Shown: in pieces, positions 6,058-8,068 of the stretch
Position numbering within the stretch: the first letter of the stretch is position 1
How the letters are laid out: each line of letters begins with the position of its first letter
Source: Methanoregulaceae archaeon
Lineage (GTDB): Archaea > Halobacteriota > Methanomicrobia > Methanomicrobiales > Methanospirillaceae
Assembly: GCA_028679325.1 (NCBI GenBank)
Contig: JAJRBS010000015.1
Span: 1 to 8,068, forward strand
Reading direction: 5' to 3'
DNA length: 8,068 bases
Program-made: the position numbers and the translations under genes
The notes under the pieces: model-generated
What the model saw: the letters and a program-made list of their open reading frames with translations, nothing else
What the model was told of the DNA's origin: nothing
Databases searched by the model: none

Positions 6058-7191
6058 ATGAACGGGTCGCTCCGGATCGGGAGTATTTCCGGCATTCCTG
6101 TCCTGATCCACTGGACATTCCTGCTGGTCATCCCTCTTTTTGCCTGGATCATCGGGACAGAGATCCTCCTGACCACCGGGCTGATCGAGTCTGTCTTCGG
6201 CATTCCCATCAACACCTCCCTCATCACCAGTGGATACAACCCTTACATCATCGGTGCGATTGTGACCCTCGGGCTTTTCGTCGGGGTCTTCGTCCACGAG
6301 ATGGCCCACTCCCTCCTGGCAAAAAAGAAAGGGATAAAGATCAACAGCATCACCCTGCTCATCTTTGGCGGTATATCTTCCATGGAAGAGGAGACGCCTG
6401 ATCCGAGGGTCGAGCTCCCCATGGCGCTCGTCGGCCCCCTTACCAGCCTGGGAGTCGGCTTGATCTGCGTGGGTTTCATGTACCTGTTCAGCCTGGTTAT
6501 CGTCGATCCTGCTGTCCGGGGACTCATGGTCTACACCTTCGGTTACCTGGGCCTGCTGAACATCTTCCTGTTCGCCTTCAACCTCCTCCCCGCCTTCCCC
6601 ATGGACGGTGGAAGGGTACTCCGGGCCTGGCTTGCCCGCCGCATGCCACTGCCCCGGGCAACAAAGATCGCCGCTGATGTGGGAAAGGGCTTTGCGGTCC
6701 TTTTCGGCCTTCTCGGGATCTTCCTCTTAAACCCCATCCTGATCCTGATCGCTTTCTTCATCTGGATCGGTGCCAGCCAGGAGTCCACGGCCATGAAATA
6801 TAATTTCCTGTTAAAGGACGTGTCTGTCGGGGACATCATGGCCAAAAACGTGCTGACCATCCCGCCGGAGATGCCGGTCCGCGAGGTGATCGACCTGATG
6901 TACTCGACAAAACACCTGGGGTTCCCTGTCCGGGAAAGGGGGATCATCACCGGCATGGTAACCCTGGCCGACGTTCATAAGCTCCCGCCGCTGGAACGCG
7001 AGGCTATGCAGGCCAGGGACATCATGACCAAGGGGATCATCGCCCTCGCCCCTTCCGCCCCGGTCATCGACGCCCTCCGCATCATGTCCAACATGAACAT
7101 CGGCCGGATACCGGTGATGGACGGGGACGAGCTCGTGGGTATCGTCACCAAGACCGATATCCTGAAGGTGATCGAGCTCAGGGAGATGTGA
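6058..7191 (+). CDS. Site-2-protease-type intramembrane zinc metalloprotease (M50) with two CBS domains
   Basis: A 377-residue polytopic membrane protease expected to cut a substrate within the membrane. Hydrophobic segments lie at about 12-37, 63-85, 122-148, 155-180 and 209-238. The zinc site is HEMAH at 80-84 (ligands His80, His84; catalytic Glu81), and the third ligand Asp183 lies in NLLPAFPMDGGR (175-186), the classic N-x-x-P-x-x-P-x-DGG motif. After the last segment come two CBS domains, about 254-308 (starting VGDIM) and 317-372 (starting ARDIM, with VGIVTKTDIL at 360-369). This order matches the archaeal S2P family that includes the structurally studied Methanocaldococcus jannaschii enzyme. 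CBS pairs commonly bind ATP, AMP or other adenine nucleotides, so energy-state control is a reasonable inference. The substrate is unknown; no anti-sigma-like partner lies nearby. It is transcribed away from the PRC-barrel gene, and its last 14 bases overlap the radical SAM gene on the other strand. Confidence 0.95.
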   Translation: MNGSLRIGSISGIPVLIHWTFLLVIPLFAWIIGTEILLTTGLIESVFGIPINTSLITSGYNPYIIGAIVTLGLFVGVFVHEMAHSLLAKKKGIKINSITLLIFGGISSMEEETPDPRVELPMALVGPLTSLGVGLICVGFMYLFSLVIVDPAVRGLMVYTFGYLGLLNIFLFAFNLLPAFPMDGGRVLRAWLARRMPLPRATKIAADVGKGFAVLFGLLGIFLLNPILILIAFFIWIGASQESTAMKYNFLLKDVSVGDIMAKNVLTIPPEMPVREVIDLMYSTKHLGFPVRERGIITGMVTLADVHKLPPLEREAMQARDIMTKGIIALAPSAPVIDALRIMSNMNIGRIPVMDGDELVGIVTKTDILKVIELREM

Positions 7192-8068
7192 AGGATAGAT
7201 AGGGATCGATAGGGGTCTCGCCCGCCACCGCCCGGAACTCTTCGGGATTTTTCAGGGGCCGGGCTGCAGCCAGCCTTCCCGCCCTCTTCCGGCCCACGCC
7301 TGGGATCCAGCTGAGGGCGGCAAGGGGCAGCTCGTTCACCCTGACAGGGACCGGCAGGGCTGTGACCGACCGCATGCCATGGTCGACAACCACGGCATCG
7401 GTGACCGATCGCGCCGGAAGCCGTACGGGAAAACCGACAAGGATCGGGTAGGAGCCCATCTGGCGCCCAAAAGAGGTCTCACCCTCCTTCTCGATAAGGA
7501 CCTCGGAGAGAACCGTTGCGACCGGAAACACCTTGCGGAGCATCGGGAGATCGAACTTCGTCCGCACCGATTCCTTGAAAGACCGGAAATGTGCCGGGTA
7601 CTTCCCGAGCGTGTTCTCCCCGTACGCTCTCGTTCCCTTGAACGGCATGAGCTGACGGATGTTCACCCGGCGGACCAGGAGGCCGGAGGCAAGAACCCGG
7701 TAGAGAAACTGCTCGTTGAGCTCGTAGGTCTTCCGGGTCTCCCCGGCCAGGCCGGAGATGAAGTTTAACCCGGGGAGGAGTTCCGGGACTCCGCGCTTCC
7801 GGCCGCCCCCCTCATCGTTCACCACCGAAATAGCCCGCATGACCTCGTCGGGCCCGGCCTTCAGGTTGTTCTCCCTTATGATCGCCGGGTCGGCGGTCTC
7901 CATGCCAAACGCGGCAACGTCCCCGGGGGTGTGGTGCCGGACGATGGCCCGAAGCCCCTCCCGGGAAGCATCCTCGTGGCGGGCGATGGTCCCGGGGTTG
8001 ACGTTGTCGATGTGGAGGGTCTTTAAATCCGGGGCAGCGACCCGGACTTCGCGGAAGAGCTGGTCAAG
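7178..8068 (-). CDS. Radical SAM protein with C-terminal helix-hairpin-helix (partial, N-terminus missing)
   Basis: The C-terminal 296 residues of a larger protein. The frame stays open to base 8068, so the gene continues past the right edge, and the internal Met at 7903 is not its start. The part seen carries HIDNVNPGTI, then AFGMETAD, then GLNFISGLAGET (a radical SAM core strand and loop), a stretch with VRRVNIRQLMPF and GTRAYG, and near the end SWIPGVGRKRAGRLAAARPL, a helix-hairpin-helix of the nucleic-acid-binding kind. This order matches the archaeal family of radical SAM enzymes with a C-terminal HhH (COG1031), whose reaction is not known to me. The CxxxCxxC cluster motif should lie in the missing part. 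The HhH suggests DNA or RNA as partner (inference). The stop codon at 7178-7180 lies inside the 3' end of the S2P gene. Confidence 0.88.
   Translation of the reverse strand, partial: LDQLFREVRVAAPDLKTLHIDNVNPGTIARHEDASREGLRAIVRHHTPGDVAAFGMETADPAIIRENNLKAGPDEVMRAISVVNDEGGGRKRGVPELLPGLNFISGLAGETRKTYELNEQFLYRVLASGLLVRRVNIRQLMPFKGTRAYGENTLGKYPAHFRSFKESVRTKFDLPMLRKVFPVATVLSEVLIEKEGETSFGRQMGSYPILVGFPVRLPARSVTDAVVVDHGMRSVTALPVPVRVNELPLAALSWIPGVGRKRAGRLAAARPLKNPEEFRAVAGETPIDPYLSFTSP

Noticed and set aside
7901..7903. Met at 7903 as start of the radical SAM gene
   Set aside because: The frame remains open to the window edge and the upstream residues (HIDNVNPGTI and onward) fit the family, so the gene is simply cut by the window.
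1..8068. Search for tRNA genes, CRISPR repeats, insertion sequences, attachment sites or defence genes
   Set aside because: Nothing convincing was seen by eye on either strand; known coding regions cover almost all of the window and the gaps are too short.

Overview
The window is a compact, GC-rich piece of archaeal chromosome, most likely from a methanogenic euryarchaeon of the Methanomicrobiales type. This is inferred from an archaeal-type isoleucyl-tRNA synthetase, an archaeal Thg1, a one-domain archaeal PRC-barrel protein, an S2P protease with CBS domains, a radical SAM protein with a C-terminal helix-hairpin-helix, and TATA/BRE-like promoters followed by almost no leader. The genus cannot be fixed from the sequence. 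I see no mobile element, phage gene, CRISPR array, rRNA or tRNA, and no gap longer than about 130 bases, so this reads as ordinary core chromosome.

Layout. (1) 1-167, + strand: tail of a protein ending in a periplasmic-binding-protein-like domain, of the kind fused to MoeA in archaea. (2) 223-1668, - strand: an aldehyde dehydrogenase, convergent with gene 1. (3) 1669-1800: divergent promoter region. (4) 1801-5004, + strand: ileS. (5) 4972-5703, - strand: thg1, tail to tail with ileS and overlapping it by 33 bases. (6) 5751-6008, - strand: PRC-barrel protein, directly upstream of thg1 and probably co-transcribed with it. (7) 6009-6057: a 49-base divergent promoter with two closely spaced TATA-like elements. 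(8) 6058-7191, + strand: S2P/M50 intramembrane metalloprotease with two CBS domains. (9) 7178-8068, - strand: radical SAM/HhH protein, cut by the window edge and overlapping the protease tail by 14 bases.

Functional threads. ileS and thg1 both serve tRNA: one charges tRNA-Ile, the other belongs to the 3'-5' nucleotidyltransferases that act on the 5' end of tRNA-His or repair tRNA 5' ends. The PRC-barrel protein resembles the small archaeal PRC proteins, some of which work in FtsZ/SepF-based cell division. The S2P protease is a membrane enzyme with a likely adenine-nucleotide-sensing module. The aldehyde dehydrogenase could be the lactaldehyde dehydrogenase type linked to coenzyme F420 precursor supply, or a broader-specificity enzyme. 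The points most worth a second look are the crowded divergent promoter, the overlapping convergent 3' ends, and the amber stop of the PRC gene, beyond which the frame stays open exactly to the thg1 start.
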